Positions 46,230 through 56,006 are shown, numbered from the stretch's first letter. The stretch is DNA of 64,000 nt from CBDCUW01 sp965222745 (GCA_965222745.1 CBDCUW010000003.1:434001-498000), one strand, 5' to 3'. A program made the numbers and translations. The notes: generated by a model from the letters alone, not told the origin.

Positions 46230-47987
46230 TTATGGAGACGACGAGACGGGAACGACCACGCGGCCAACCGAATCTCCCAGATCCTCAATTGGAAGCGAAT
46301 GGTCGACGCGATCAATGGTCGCAATAAGAGCCGAGGGTAAACGATGCTGGGGCGCACGGATGAACAAAGTAACCGGGCGCACCAGAGCTGGTGCGAGACC
46401 GCCAGAAATCTTCAACGAGAACGAGTCGTCATCGTCCTGCAGGAAATATTGCCGGCCGATCGTGGCGGCGAGCTCGCGAAAGTCGAAAAACTTCTGCGCA
46501 CCAGATTCTTCCCAGCGGTCGAGCCATCTGGTCATCCAGTCGAGACCGTAAACGGCGGGCTCGTAATCATGAAAATAACCGACCACGGGCAACTCACTGT
46601 CAAACCAGTCAGCTTCTGGTTTATCCAAGTACGGCGAACAAACATGCGTGCACCAACAGAAACGGTCCTTGTCGCGAATTGCCAAGTAGTAGCTGTCGAC
46701 TTGCACTAGCCCGAGATCAAGGGCCACCTCCAGCACCTCGCTGGTCCACTGGTCACCGGGTGGTATCAAAGTCGTTGGTTGGACTCCGAAGTGTCGGGTA
46801 ATTGCGTCCATGCCAAGAACCAGCGGGTGCTGGTCGGGGGGCAAGGAGGCAAGTGCTTTCGCTGCGGGCTCTCCCAATTCCCGGTACCAAGACGTGGCCG
46901 GCCAAGTCTCGTAACGATCTTCAGCTGCGAGCCATCTCATTCTGTCGGGATGGATGTGTGTGTGCCCGTGTAATTCAACATCGCCGAGCCCGGAGGACCG
47001 CAGCGTCTCAATGCCACGGAATTCCGCTTCATAATCATGCACGGTGCCGGGCTTGTGGCCATCGCGGTCGTGGTAGATGACCTCGGGAGAAGGGTAGACT
47101 TTTCCAGGAACGCGGGATGGCGCACGCCCGTTCCATCGCAGTGTTCCTCGTTGCGCGTCGCCATCATCGACCCAGCCAGAGATGTAAGCCATCGACAAGC
47201 GTGCTTGTCGTTTTCTCAATTCCTTCCCAATGGCAGCCCATTGAGCTTCACTGAGTTTTGGATAGTAAAAGGATCGGTTGTAGACATTTTGAGATCCGCC
47301 CGGATCATCCATACGGAGAACCATTGTGCCCTTGAAATCGAGCCATGCGACCGGCCTGAGAGATCCCCATATTAGTAGGTGCTTGAGCAAGGCGGTCATG
47401 ACGCCCTCGGTGTCGCGCGCCCTGCTCGGATGGAATCCCAACGTGGCAATCATTCCCCGACCAACGCGCCGCGCCGTGACAATTGGAACTCCATCCAACC
47501 GCGCCCATACTTCCCCGTCAGCCGGCGGATCGAGCCGATGCAGTTCGATAGGATTTCTGCATTGCCACGTTTTCTCCGGACCACTTCCGGTCCATGAAAG
47601 AGATCGCCCGCGGATCGTCTGCGGGGTCAATCGAGTGCCAGCCAGGCGAGCGAGTTGATTGTCTTGTTCCGATGCACGGGACAAAACCAATAGCGGTTCG
47701 GCAGCCAGCCAGGAGGCAAGCCGATTCACCAGTTCGTCATTGCACGATTCTGGATCAAGACCAATGACAATCCATCGGTGCGCGTGGTGTCCCTTTGCAT
47801 TGGCGAGCAGGTCGACAGTAGATGCCAGGGTCACTCCCCACCCCATCAATCTCGCCAAAGTGAGCCAGTCCAGAGCTTCCCGCTGCTCGGGCGCAATCCA
47901 ACCACCCGTCCCCCAGGCAGGGCGTGACCAAGAGAGCTCCTGATTGGACGCAATCAGGAGTAGTGGCATCGATTGACTTTCAGTCAT
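46230..47987 (-). CDS. Polysaccharide deacetylase-like protein
   Basis: 585 residues from ATG 47987, which overlaps the GT4 stop (ATGACTGA). The first 220 residues resemble a glutamine-amidotransferase-like or Rossmann accessory domain (VVIGLDPESCNDELVNRLASWL, RRVGRGMIATLGFHPSRA). From about residue 225 a NodB-like barrel is suggested by MVLRMDDPGGSQN (Asp pair), GDVELHGHTHIHPDRMRW (His ligands) and LPVVGYFHDYEPAVYGLDW. This would fit removal of acetyl groups from a glycan, but the metal site differs in detail from characterised enzymes. No signal peptide is seen. Last gene of the glycan series. Confidence 0.62.
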   Translation of the reverse strand: MTESQSMPLLLIASNQELSWSRPAWGTGGWIAPEQREALDWLTLARLMGWGVTLASTVDLLANAKGHHAHRWIVIGLDPESCNDELVNRLASWLAAEPLLVLSRASEQDNQLARLAGTRLTPQTIRGRSLSWTGSGPEKTWQCRNPIELHRLDPPADGEVWARLDGVPIVTARRVGRGMIATLGFHPSRARDTEGVMTALLKHLLIWGSLRPVAWLDFKGTMVLRMDDPGGSQNVYNRSFYYPKLSEAQWAAIGKELRKRQARLSMAYISGWVDDGDAQRGTLRWNGRAPSRVPGKVYPSPEVIYHDRDGHKPGTVHDYEAEFRGIETLRSSGLGDVELHGHTHIHPDRMRWLAAEDRYETWPATSWYRELGEPAAKALASLPPDQHPLVLGMDAITRHFGVQPTTLIPPGDQWTSEVLEVALDLGLVQVDSYYLAIRDKDRFCWCTHVCSPYLDKPEADWFDSELPVVGYFHDYEPAVYGLDWMTRWLDRWEESGAQKFFDFRELAATIGRQYFLQDDDDSFSLKISGGLAPALVRPVTLFIRAPQHRLPSALIATIDRVDHSLPIEDLGDSVGRVVVPVSSSP

Positions 47988-49275
47988 TCCCCTCGTCCCT
48001 GAGCGTAAAACACTTTCGAAGTGCTTCGACGGCAAGCTCTGGCGATAGCTCACGTTCCGCCGTAGCTCGCGCCCGAGACCGCATTACTGCGACCTCCTCG
48101 CGGTGCGTCAACACATATGCCAGCTGCTGATGAAACAGCTGGAAGTCATCAGCCGGAAAGGTCCATCCTGTTTGTCCGTCAACAACCAACTCTTGGACAC
48201 CGCCCACACGGGAGGCAAGGACCGGCGTGCCACAAGCCATCGCTTCGCCGACGACAGCCGGAAATCCTTCCCGCCGTGAAGCCAACAGCAAACAATCAGC
48301 GGCATTGTAAAGCTGTGATTTCGTCTCCACTTCCGAAATCCAACCCCGGAAGTGGATTCGACCGGGCGCCTCCTGCTCAGCCAGCCGCCGCAGTTTTGCG
48401 CTGTCAGGTCCATCTCCTGCGATCAACAGGTCGACGTCCGCATGCTCCGTCACCTGGGATGAGAAGGCTCGAACGATTTGACTAACACGTTTGACTTTAT
48501 CATCGAGTCTGCCAAAGAACAGGACGTACCGTCTGGCCGGCGACAACCCCAGAGCTTCGCAAGCTTGCCTGCGTTCGATTGGCCGAAATGCGCGCAAGTC
48601 CATTGGCGTCAGCATCACTGTCATGCGCTCTACCGGAACGCGAAAGCGGCTCCGCAACATCTCTAGCTCATTCTGACCAGACACGATGACCCGGTCGGCG
48701 CGCCGAATCGTCCAATACTTCATGACGCGACCCAGGTATTCCTCTGGCACACTTCCCGTGTGACGCGTGATGAGGGGAATACCAAGGACTCGAGAAAGCA
48801 ATACCAACATGTCGAACCGGCCGGTGGCGTAGTCCTGAACAAATAAGAAGTCCGGTCGCTCAGCTTTCAGCGCCTTGAGAAACTTGAGGGAAAACAACGA
48901 GGCATACGAAGCCACCGTGGCGTACACGGGGTAGGCGCGCCGCCAACGCCAGGCGCACCGAGGCAGGTAGAAAAGCCGCCAGAGCTGGCGGTGCAACCAC
49001 GACGAAGGGAGCATCTTCACGCGGCAACCAACCACCTCATGTTGTGCTTCGGTTATCTCCGGTTTCAGTGAAAAGGCAAACCAAACCACGTCACCCACCT
49101 CGCGCTGAAGTAGCGTGAGAAACGTGTGACTGGCGGTGTTGGCCCAGGACGTGGCAAATGTCCTTTGATCGACATCGAGGTGCGAATAGAAGTCTTCGAA
49201 CACGTCCGGAAAATCGAAATATGCGATCAGCGGTCGATCACGCCCGGTCCGCTGCACGGATGTCGGCGGCGACAT
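47980..49275 (-). CDS. Glycosyltransferase family 4
   Basis: 431 residues with the GT-B fold. The C-terminal nucleotide-sugar domain holds RRYVLFFGRLDDKVKRVSQIVRAF, LLIAGDGPDSAKLRRLAEQ, FRGWISEVETKSQLYNAADCLLLASRREGFPAVVGEAMACG with the E-x7-E motif, and PVLASRVGGVQELVVDGQTG. The N-terminal acceptor domain includes DYATGRFDMLVLLSRVLGIPLITRHTGS. It transfers a sugar from an NDP donor in the cytosol; donor and acceptor are unknown. The start overlaps the stop of the upstream GT2 gene (TAATG). Confidence 0.93.
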   Translation of the reverse strand: MSPPTSVQRTGRDRPLIAYFDFPDVFEDFYSHLDVDQRTFATSWANTASHTFLTLLQREVGDVVWFAFSLKPEITEAQHEVVGCRVKMLPSSWLHRQLWRLFYLPRCAWRWRRAYPVYATVASYASLFSLKFLKALKAERPDFLFVQDYATGRFDMLVLLSRVLGIPLITRHTGSVPEEYLGRVMKYWTIRRADRVIVSGQNELEMLRSRFRVPVERMTVMLTPMDLRAFRPIERRQACEALGLSPARRYVLFFGRLDDKVKRVSQIVRAFSSQVTEHADVDLLIAGDGPDSAKLRRLAEQEAPGRIHFRGWISEVETKSQLYNAADCLLLASRREGFPAVVGEAMACGTPVLASRVGGVQELVVDGQTGWTFPADDFQLFHQQLAYVLTHREEVAVMRSRARATAERELSPELAVEALRKCFTLRDEGND

Positions 49276-50456
49276 TAGGGATCCTCCCCTGGCTTCGCCT
49301 TTGACCTTTCCGAGTGACCGCCAAGGTCGAAAGCAAGCAGCTCATCATCGTTGGCAAGACATCGCGAATTGGTTCGAAGGGATTGAGCCAGGTCCGGGTA
49401 ACTGTCAAGCCACCAGAAGGTCCAGGGCGTAAAGATTGCGTAACGAGCACCCGATTCCCGTAGACGCGCCAATTCACGCACGGCAATTCGATCATTTGTC
49501 GGGCGCCCCCAGTACTCCCCCTGGTTTTCCAGAAACGGCAGAACGTGACGGCCATCAATAGCATCCGTCCCCAGAAGGCCCTCGTCCACAAGGATCAACT
49601 TGTCCCCTCGTGGAACCAGTTCCTCAATTCGCTTCAAGATGGCGAGCACCTGGTGCATCCAGGCATAGTAGCTCTCTGGTCCCTCCCAGGCAGTGGGTTC
49701 GACCGAAATGTCCATTCCATGGAGATGGTCGCGTAGGGCATCGCAAAGATAGCGATGGCGCCGCAAATCCCTTTCGATTTTGCCCTTGATGCTTCGCTGC
49801 CCCGAGTAATTCGTGCCGTGAACACGACGTATACCCAGCGGCACTTCGATCCGCCGCAGGAGCCCGTAGATGGGCGCTAACGCGTACAGATAGCCATACG
49901 CCCCGTGCCCATCCCCGGACGATCGGACCGGAAAGACCTTGGACAGGAATTCCCGTGCAAAGGCGTTGCCAGTTGCGCCGCCAGGAGACGGATTCGATGC
50001 TGTATAACCCATTCGAATCGCGTCGTCCTTTAAATCGCCTTCCCGGAGCCTGCCCTTCGGGAGAACCCGTCCTGTCAGACGCCCTTCCTGATCCATCTCG
50101 CGCAGCCGCCAGTGCACTCGAACGACATCCGGGTGATTGAACAAGGACATTGCGCGTTCTACGGCCGCTGGTAGCAACATGTCGTCGGAATCCAAAAACA
50201 GAATCACATCACCCCGACTGACTTCAAAGCCAGCGTTGATTGCCGAGGCCTGGCCTCCGTTTTGTTTAAGCACGGTGACGATCCGGTCGGAATAATCACG
50301 GATGACTTCCCGTGAGTCATCCGTTGACCCGTCATCAACGACCACGACTTCCGTGTGCGGATAACTCTGCTTCAACGCACTGTCGATGGCATCTCGCAGA
50401 AAGCGAGCATAGTTGTAGTTGTTAATGACAATGCTAGCCAGGGAAGGCTTACTCAT
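49275..50456 (-). CDS. Glycosyltransferase family 2 with shared FWWLDxY C-terminal domain
   Basis: 393 residues from ATG 50456 (MSKPSLASIVINNYNYARF); a GTG at 50501 would add 15. The GT-A domain has VVVVDDGSTDDS, NGGQASAINAGFEVSRGD and LFLDSDDMLLP (DxD). The last 97 residues (49320-49613) are a separate domain starting VPRGDKLILVDEG, with LPFLENQGEYWGRPTND and FTPWTFWWLDSYPDLAQSL, ending LLAFDLGG. The same domain ends three other proteins of this locus. GT2 enzymes build glycans from NDP-sugars at the cytosolic face. Confidence 0.92.
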   Translation of the reverse strand: MSKPSLASIVINNYNYARFLRDAIDSALKQSYPHTEVVVVDDGSTDDSREVIRDYSDRIVTVLKQNGGQASAINAGFEVSRGDVILFLDSDDMLLPAAVERAMSLFNHPDVVRVHWRLREMDQEGRLTGRVLPKGRLREGDLKDDAIRMGYTASNPSPGGATGNAFAREFLSKVFPVRSSGDGHGAYGYLYALAPIYGLLRRIEVPLGIRRVHGTNYSGQRSIKGKIERDLRRHRYLCDALRDHLHGMDISVEPTAWEGPESYYAWMHQVLAILKRIEELVPRGDKLILVDEGLLGTDAIDGRHVLPFLENQGEYWGRPTNDRIAVRELARLRESGARYAIFTPWTFWWLDSYPDLAQSLRTNSRCLANDDELLAFDLGGHSERSKAKPGEDP

Positions 50457-50516
50457 CAGTCGATCTCGATGATTGTCAGTGACGCCGTCAACACGGATCA
50501 CTTTCGCAGTCTTTAT

Positions 50517-51698
50517 CTAGAGTTCGTTTCCCGGAAGTCTTGATTGATCCGAGGCTAGAGCCACTTCGAGTAAGCAGTTCAGGACGTTGCGAGCGTCAAA
50601 GTGATCGGCTGCAAGCCCGCGCGCCGCGCGACAGTGTCGTCGATAGTCGGTATTGATGTGATCCAACGCCTCAAGCGACTCTTCCAGAGTCGCAAAGGCA
50701 AACGCCCCCTCGCCGGTGGGCAACCACCGCTCGTATCCCGTTGCTTGCAGGATCACCGGGCGCCCCGACGCGAGGTACGCCGCACTACGGTCTCCAAACC
50801 AGCCGCTGTGCATCTTGACATAGGCGTTCTTTGCGACACTCCACTCACCACGCGACTGTTGAATGTACTTTCGATAAGGTTCGATGGCAGCGCTGATCCC
50901 GCGGGCATCCCGGAGAATCCACCCGAGTGCCTTGAGCTCGTCTGTTGAAAAACTTCCAGTCGATGCCAGTTCCAGAGCCTGAGCCGTCCGTTGCGGCAGT
51001 TCCTGGAACTTGCGGAATTCCATATCCTTGAGCCCATAGACTTGGCCATTAAATTCGACTGGCTCGTATGTCTGCCATTTCAATACGGTGGTGAACGGAG
51101 CGGCGTCAGCCGTCGCCTCAGCAACCGGCCAAAGGTCCAGGCAAAGCGGCTGCACAGTAGGGTGCCAGGTCAAATCGAGCGTAGGGATCGTGCATTCCGG
51201 CATGCCAATATTACGGCCAAAACTGAAATGGCTTGTGTGACCACGGAGATGTTCCAGGTCCTTCTGGCTGCCACTAGCGACCCGCATTTGAACGAATCCC
51301 GGGTCTGTATCAACATAAGCGCGCCGGGGAATTCTCAGGTACGAATCCCGCAATAATCCGGCACCGGTAACGTTGATGAACAAGTCTGCCGTGCGAAGGT
51401 AGTCCTCCAAGTCGGCGCCTTGGACGCCAAAAACGTTCTCTTGATGATCGACGAAGGTCCAATGGTCCTCCAGCCTGTACGTTGACATCGTCTTGCTAAG
51501 AAACTCGACTGCCGGTGACGAATCTTCGATCATCTCGTTTCTGTTTCGGTCGTAGTACCACGTTCCGGTATCTTCCAGGTAGAGAACGTCATGACCAAGC
51601 CGGTGAAGGCCCAACACATATTGCAAGTAATGGAGTGTCAGACCGGCCAAGGGAATGGAGCCAATCAAGCCGGTAACAACAATACGAAGACGATCCAT
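50517..51698 (-). CDS. GT-B-like glycosyltransferase, tandem paralogue 3
   Basis: 393 residues. It begins LRIVVTGLIGSIPLAGLTLHYLQYVLGLHRLGHDVLYLEDTG, a Rossmann-type N-terminus with the HYLQ(Y/F)VLGL.RLGHDV.(Y/F).ED motif shared with the next two genes. The second half contains AYLASGRPVILQATGYERWLPTGEGAFAFATLEESLEAL, matching the donor-domain end of GT-B enzymes. A YVDTDPG motif lies mid-chain in all three paralogues. The overall shape is a glycosyltransferase of an uncharacterised family; catalysis is not proven. The cytosolic location is inferred from lack of a signal peptide. Confidence 0.72.
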   Translation of the reverse strand: MDRLRIVVTGLIGSIPLAGLTLHYLQYVLGLHRLGHDVLYLEDTGTWYYDRNRNEMIEDSSPAVEFLSKTMSTYRLEDHWTFVDHQENVFGVQGADLEDYLRTADLFINVTGAGLLRDSYLRIPRRAYVDTDPGFVQMRVASGSQKDLEHLRGHTSHFSFGRNIGMPECTIPTLDLTWHPTVQPLCLDLWPVAEATADAAPFTTVLKWQTYEPVEFNGQVYGLKDMEFRKFQELPQRTAQALELASTGSFSTDELKALGWILRDARGISAAIEPYRKYIQQSRGEWSVAKNAYVKMHSGWFGDRSAAYLASGRPVILQATGYERWLPTGEGAFAFATLEESLEALDHINTDYRRHCRAARGLAADHFDARNVLNCLLEVALASDQSRLPGNEL

Positions 51699-51756
51699 GT
51701 TTCAGGCCGGCAAAGAAAAACAAAATAGCAAGATCTTTCAATGAACCCGTTGGCAC

Positions 51757-53001
51757 TCAAGTCGTCGCAGGATTCATGACATGTTCAATCAATGAAGGCA
51801 AAACACTACGCGCATCAAAGTACTCCTCGGCAATTCGCCTGGCGGCATGGCAGTGGAATTTGTATCGCTGCTCCACGTCCTTAATGGCCGCCACCGCCTC
51901 TTGCGCGGTTGCAAATGGCACGATTCCGGCTCCGCAGGGCAACCAGCGGGAATACCCGGTGTCCTGCGCGACAACTGGTCGCCCACTGGCCAGGTAGCAT
52001 GCGCTGCGTTCACTGAACCATCCGGAGCTAGTGATGACATATCCCTGCTTGGCCACAGTGAATTCCGCTTTGGACGCCTGAATGTAGTTTTGGTAAGTCC
52101 AAGGATCGAGTGAGGGTCCTGCAGGATCGTACAGTCGCCAGTTTTCGCGCTCCAAGCGATTACGGGTATGATCCGGCAATCGGGTCGCTGCCAAAGCCAG
52201 CTGAGCGTCTACCTTTTGTGGCAGGTTCATAAAAGGAACGAAGGCGTCAGATTTCATCCCGTAAACCCGCCCTTGATACTCGCGCCGCGGGTAGCTGTCC
52301 CATTGCATTAGCGTGCGAATCTCGCCTTCGACCGGTCCACTTGACCAGGGCCAGGCATCCAACACTATCGGCTGGCGTGTCGGCTGCCAAGCAAAGCCAT
52401 CGTCAGGAATCGTGCACCCATCCGTCCCGATGTTCTCTCCGAAAGAGAGGAAACGGTTATGCGCCTCGGCCAGTTCACGTGACGGCTTCTCCGTTAAGTG
52501 TTTGATCTGCGTAAAGCCAGGGTCGGTGTCGATCAACGCCCGCGCTGGCACATCCATCAACCACGGTCGCAAGGGATTAACGCCGGATACGTTCAGGACA
52601 AGATCTGCGGAATCACAGATCTCACGAATCCGATCAGCACAGGGGCCCAGCCAGCGCTTTGTGTGCCAGTCGTAGTATGCCCAGCAGTCCCCAAGGCCCA
52701 TCCTGTCGAATGTTGCCTTGGTAAATTGCGTCCCGTAGCTGGGATCGGTATCCATCACGTTTCTGGAGGGATCCCAGCAGGACGGATAATCGTCGCTGTC
52801 CTCGATGAAATAGACGTCATGGCCAAGACGAGCCAATCCCAAAACGAATTGCAGATAATGCCAGGCCATCCCACCTACCGGCCAACGGACAAAATATCCC
52901 AGCACGATGATGCGCAGACGGTCCGAAGGGGCGATTGAGTTGCTCAATTCAGTTGCTCGGGCTTTCAACGCGCGATGGTTCCACGCTGCAGATTTTGTCA
53001 A
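51757..53001 (-). CDS. GT-B-like glycosyltransferase, tandem paralogue 2
   Basis: 414 residues. Same architecture as its neighbours: LRIIVLGYFVRWPVGGMAWHYLQFVLGLARLGHDVYFIEDSDD, ALIDTDPGFTQIKHL, SFGENIGTDGCTIPDDGFAWQPTRQPIVLDAWP and ACYLASGRPVVAQDTGYSRWLPCGAGIVPF. The first 30 residues before LRIIV are not conserved and overlap the upstream gene by 53 bp, so an internal start is possible. It is more similar to paralogue 1 than to paralogue 3 by eye (shared SGWFSERSACYLASGRPVVAQDTG), suggesting successive duplications. Confidence 0.72.
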   Translation of the reverse strand: MTKSAAWNHRALKARATELSNSIAPSDRLRIIVLGYFVRWPVGGMAWHYLQFVLGLARLGHDVYFIEDSDDYPSCWDPSRNVMDTDPSYGTQFTKATFDRMGLGDCWAYYDWHTKRWLGPCADRIREICDSADLVLNVSGVNPLRPWLMDVPARALIDTDPGFTQIKHLTEKPSRELAEAHNRFLSFGENIGTDGCTIPDDGFAWQPTRQPIVLDAWPWSSGPVEGEIRTLMQWDSYPRREYQGRVYGMKSDAFVPFMNLPQKVDAQLALAATRLPDHTRNRLERENWRLYDPAGPSLDPWTYQNYIQASKAEFTVAKQGYVITSSGWFSERSACYLASGRPVVAQDTGYSRWLPCGAGIVPFATAQEAVAAIKDVEQRYKFHCHAARRIAEEYFDARSVLPSLIEHVMNPATT

Positions 53002-54196
53002 TCAAGCGGCCAAGTACTTTGTCCGAGTCAAAATACTTTTCGGCAATGCCACGAGCCGCCTCTTTGTGTTTCTCATACTCAGACTCCACCTGCCTGATGG
53101 CATCGACTGCCTGATCCAATGTCGAGTAGGCAAGTAAGCCTTGACCAACAGGGAAGACGTTCGAGAAACCGGTATCTTGTGCCACGACCGGGCGACCCGA
53201 AGCCAGATAGCAAGCACTTCGTTCGCTGAACCAGCCTGCTTGTCCTTGGACGTAACCATTCTTGGCAACCGTCCATTCGGCTTTGGATGATTGGATGTAG
53301 CTGCGATAACCATCGGGGTCCGAGCACACCTGATCGGGGTCGGCAAGACGCCAGCCCTTGTGGCGGAGCAAGTTCCTAGGAGTGCGACTCGTCTTGCCCA
53401 CGTTTACGGCGATTTCCAGCACAGATGGTTGAATTCTCTCCGGCAGATCTAGAAACCGTCGGAATTCCATATCCTTTTGTCCGTACGATACTCCGTTGTA
53501 GATCACATCGTTGTAACTCGTCCAATTCATGACCGTCGTGAAAACGTTGCGAGCCGGCTCCTGTGGAGACCACTCCGAGAGCACGATCGGCTGACGCGTT
53601 GGTACCCAATCGTGGCCAGTTTCCGGGACTTTGTCCGAAAACTGTTCACCAAAGGTGAATGTCGCGTCATGCATATCGATGATGCTGCGAAAATCGACCT
53701 GCCCTCTTGCCAGCTTGAGCTGTGTGAACACGGGGTCGGTATCGATATAGACGAGTTTTGGAATATTGCGGTACTGCGATGGCTTTTCCAACGTGCCGGA
53801 AACATTGATCAGCACGTCCGTCGTTGCAATAACCTCCTTTCGACGATCTTCAGAAAGCCCGAACCACTGCGACTGCCAGGGGAAACGATACGCCCATTTG
53901 TTGTTGAGACCGTACTGCGAAAACACGCGGTCAAGGTGCTCGACGCTGAAATCGCACCGTTTGGATGTGGCTTGTTCGCGCGGGTTGTAAGGGTAGTGCC
54001 CTGTGTCTTCCAGGTAATACACATCATGGCCAAGCCGCTTCAGGCCCAGCACAAACTGAAGATAATGCCAGGCGATACCGCCCAACGGATATTGAGCGAT
54101 GAGACCGCTGACGATAATCCTCAAACCAGAACCCGTCACTTTACATTCTCTCAACAACATCGCACGCTGCGACTTGATTTGGGGCAACAAAAACAC
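52949..54196 (-). CDS. GT-B-like glycosyltransferase, tandem paralogue 1
   Basis: 415 residues; ATG 54160 (MLLRECKVTGSGLRI) is an equally good start. Hallmarks: LRIIVSGLIAQYPLGGIAWHYLQFVLGLKRLGHDVYYLEDTG, LVYIDTDPVFTQLKL and SGRPVVAQDTGFSNVFPVGQGLLAYSTLDQAVDAI. The donor-binding half has the SGRPVVAQDTG turn in the place where GT4 enzymes have their E-x7-E loop, but no such pair of glutamates is seen. That makes either a divergent glycosyltransferase or a non-catalytic GT-B relative possible. First of three tandem copies; a sulfotransferase gene lies 16 bp upstream. Confidence 0.72.
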   Translation of the reverse strand: MFLLPQIKSQRAMLLRECKVTGSGLRIIVSGLIAQYPLGGIAWHYLQFVLGLKRLGHDVYYLEDTGHYPYNPREQATSKRCDFSVEHLDRVFSQYGLNNKWAYRFPWQSQWFGLSEDRRKEVIATTDVLINVSGTLEKPSQYRNIPKLVYIDTDPVFTQLKLARGQVDFRSIIDMHDATFTFGEQFSDKVPETGHDWVPTRQPIVLSEWSPQEPARNVFTTVMNWTSYNDVIYNGVSYGQKDMEFRRFLDLPERIQPSVLEIAVNVGKTSRTPRNLLRHKGWRLADPDQVCSDPDGYRSYIQSSKAEWTVAKNGYVQGQAGWFSERSACYLASGRPVVAQDTGFSNVFPVGQGLLAYSTLDQAVDAIRQVESEYEKHKEAARGIAEKYFDSDKVLGRLIDKICSVEPSRVESPSN

Positions 54197-54212
54197 AGAT
54201 CATGTCGACCAA

Positions 54213-54965
54213 TTAACTTTCTGCGGAGCCCTCGACCGCGCCCTCCGGTATCAGCACCTCGTCGAACATCGCTTCATAGGGCGTCGCAACGTAGTTGCTC
54301 CGAAGTTCAGAGAAGTTCGCTACCACATCACGAAGGTCATCACTGGTGTTCTTCTTGGTCCGAGCAGCGAGGGGCTGGGGCCGTACTCGCAAGAACGACA
54401 ACGCGAGTTCAATGGACTTCTCGCGTTCCAACAGCAGATCTTCGTAGTACAGGCATAAGGTGGGTAGCTGGAGAGACATGACGAAATCTTCAAGAACCTT
54501 CCTCCCTTCGTCAAACTTGCGCAGCCAGTTGCCGAACTCCTCGGGGTCGATCCGGAAGGAGCTCATGCGGTCATGCTCGTGATAGAGATTCCAGTCGCCG
54601 GTTGCATTGAAAAGTCGCTGAGAATTGAACCACGAGACGACGTGTTTGACGAGATTTCTGCGTCCGAGAAAGATCACGCTCGCATGGAGATTGCGGAGAT
54701 AATCGGCGAAGCGCTCTCGGTCGGCCACATCCTTCAGTTTGGTCTTGAAACCCATGGCCGCATAATCACCCTCGGGAACCTCGTCGAAGAATTTTCGCAT
54801 GGCGCGGATTTGAAGGCCTGCTCCTTTTTCCTTGCGATCGGCAAATTTCTCGCCCAGGGCGTAAACGTTGGGATGCGAGTCGAGCACTTCCGTCAAGTAG
54901 GTGCTGCCGGAGCGAGCCTGAAATAGTATCACATATCGTGTGATTGCTTGGTGATCAGAATTCAT
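54213..54965 (-). CDS. Sulfotransferase (PAPS-dependent, Stf0-like)
   Basis: 250 residues. RYVILFQARSGSTYLTEVLDSHPNV is the 5'-phosphosulfate loop of carbohydrate sulfotransferases, and VIFLGRRNLVKHVVSWFNSQR carries the 3'-phosphate-binding Arg/Ser region. FEEFGNWL-like spacing and LPTLCLYYEDLLLEREKSIELALSFL complete the fold. It should transfer sulfate from PAPS to a hydroxyl of the glycan or lipid made by this locus. Its presence indicates an acidic, sulfated product. Length is typical for bacterial Stf0-type enzymes. Confidence 0.9.
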   Translation of the reverse strand: MNSDHQAITRYVILFQARSGSTYLTEVLDSHPNVYALGEKFADRKEKGAGLQIRAMRKFFDEVPEGDYAAMGFKTKLKDVADRERFADYLRNLHASVIFLGRRNLVKHVVSWFNSQRLFNATGDWNLYHEHDRMSSFRIDPEEFGNWLRKFDEGRKVLEDFVMSLQLPTLCLYYEDLLLEREKSIELALSFLRVRPQPLAARTKKNTSDDLRDVVANFSELRSNYVATPYEAMFDEVLIPEGAVEGSAES

Positions 54966-55058
54966 GTTGCTTCTCCACGGCCATCGTTTCTCATTCTAGT
55001 TCGCCCGATCTAGCCCACCGTTAGTGCATAAGGCTCTGCCTTCGCAATTGCAGGGGCT

Positions 55059-56006
55059 CTATTGCCAACTCAGATCTCGTAGCGTCTGCTGCAGTGTGTC
55101 CCGATAGTAAGTCATGTTCCGAAGCGATTCTTGGGGCCATGCGGAGACCAGGCACGGGGCATCGCTGCGGAGGGCCGACGAGCACTGAAAAATGGTCGCT
55201 GCATGAGCCAGTCGGCGAACCTCGTCAAGACGCACATCGGACCAGTGTTGACGAATCACCGACCAATAGGCCTCGATATCAGGATTGCCGGAAAACTGAT
55301 CGGACGGAATCGGTGACTGAGCGAGATCGATGACCGGTGAGCCCCAGCCAGCAAGAGCCCAGTCAAAGGCCAGTAGACAAATCCGTCCGCCATGCAAGGC
55401 AATGCGCAAATTATGCGGTAGAAAGTCACCGTGCAGCAGAACACGCGGTAACACCCGACTAGCATCCTCCAAATCGGGCCATCGCCTTTCGACGAGCCTC
55501 AACAAGGCGATAATTTCCCGCAATACGCCACGATCTTTGCTGCTCATCGAAGGTCGGTCCAAGACGTGCAGGATTGTTTCTTGAACGGCAGTCAAGTCTT
55601 GGATGCGGGCGTCAACAACACGCTCAGACATGCCAGCTTGTCGTGCTATTTCCGAGCCCTCGGTATGTAGATGCCCCAGGTAGTTTCCGCCTGCGAGGCG
55701 ATGTTCATCTTTTCGGGCCGAGTAGGACTCTCCACCGGCACGGGTGGTAAAGATCCAACGGTATCCTGGATCATGGCTTTCAACGGATCCAAGGTATTCA
55801 ATACTCGGTACACTCAGTCGTGGCAGAATCAGTTCATAAAGTTGATGTTCGATTTGCGCGTCCCGACCGCGACAGTACTTGGCAATCACGTTCGATTCGC
55901 GCGGTCCCGCGCCTTGCAGTTCGTACACCGTGGAAATGATGCCGCCTTCGTGATGTCTGTTCTGAAGAATCTTTGTCGAAACATGATCTGCGTTGAAAGC
56001 GCGCAA
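55059..56006 (-). CDS. APH-fold phosphotransferase, start unclear
   Basis: 315 residues from TTG 56006. RVLLHGDFLPHNLRI is the Brenner motif of aminoglycoside/choline kinase-like enzymes (catalytic Asp) and LLAFDWALAGWGSPVIDLAQ is the metal-binding DxD-type region. ESNVIAKYCRGRDAQIEHQLYELI provides the ATP-binding Lys and Glu. The TTG has no good ribosome binding site. The frame is open upstream right back to the TGA of the preceding gene (56094), and the intervening codons read as plausible helix (DDAVEAWRKLRAFNADHV) without ATG, GTG or TTG. A non-canonical start is therefore possible. In this context it may phosphorylate a sugar or amino alcohol. Confidence 0.8.
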   Translation of the reverse strand: MRAFNADHVSTKILQNRHHEGGIISTVYELQGAGPRESNVIAKYCRGRDAQIEHQLYELILPRLSVPSIEYLGSVESHDPGYRWIFTTRAGGESYSARKDEHRLAGGNYLGHLHTEGSEIARQAGMSERVVDARIQDLTAVQETILHVLDRPSMSSKDRGVLREIIALLRLVERRWPDLEDASRVLPRVLLHGDFLPHNLRIALHGGRICLLAFDWALAGWGSPVIDLAQSPIPSDQFSGNPDIEAYWSVIRQHWSDVRLDEVRRLAHAATIFQCSSALRSDAPCLVSAWPQESLRNMTYYRDTLQQTLRDLSWQ

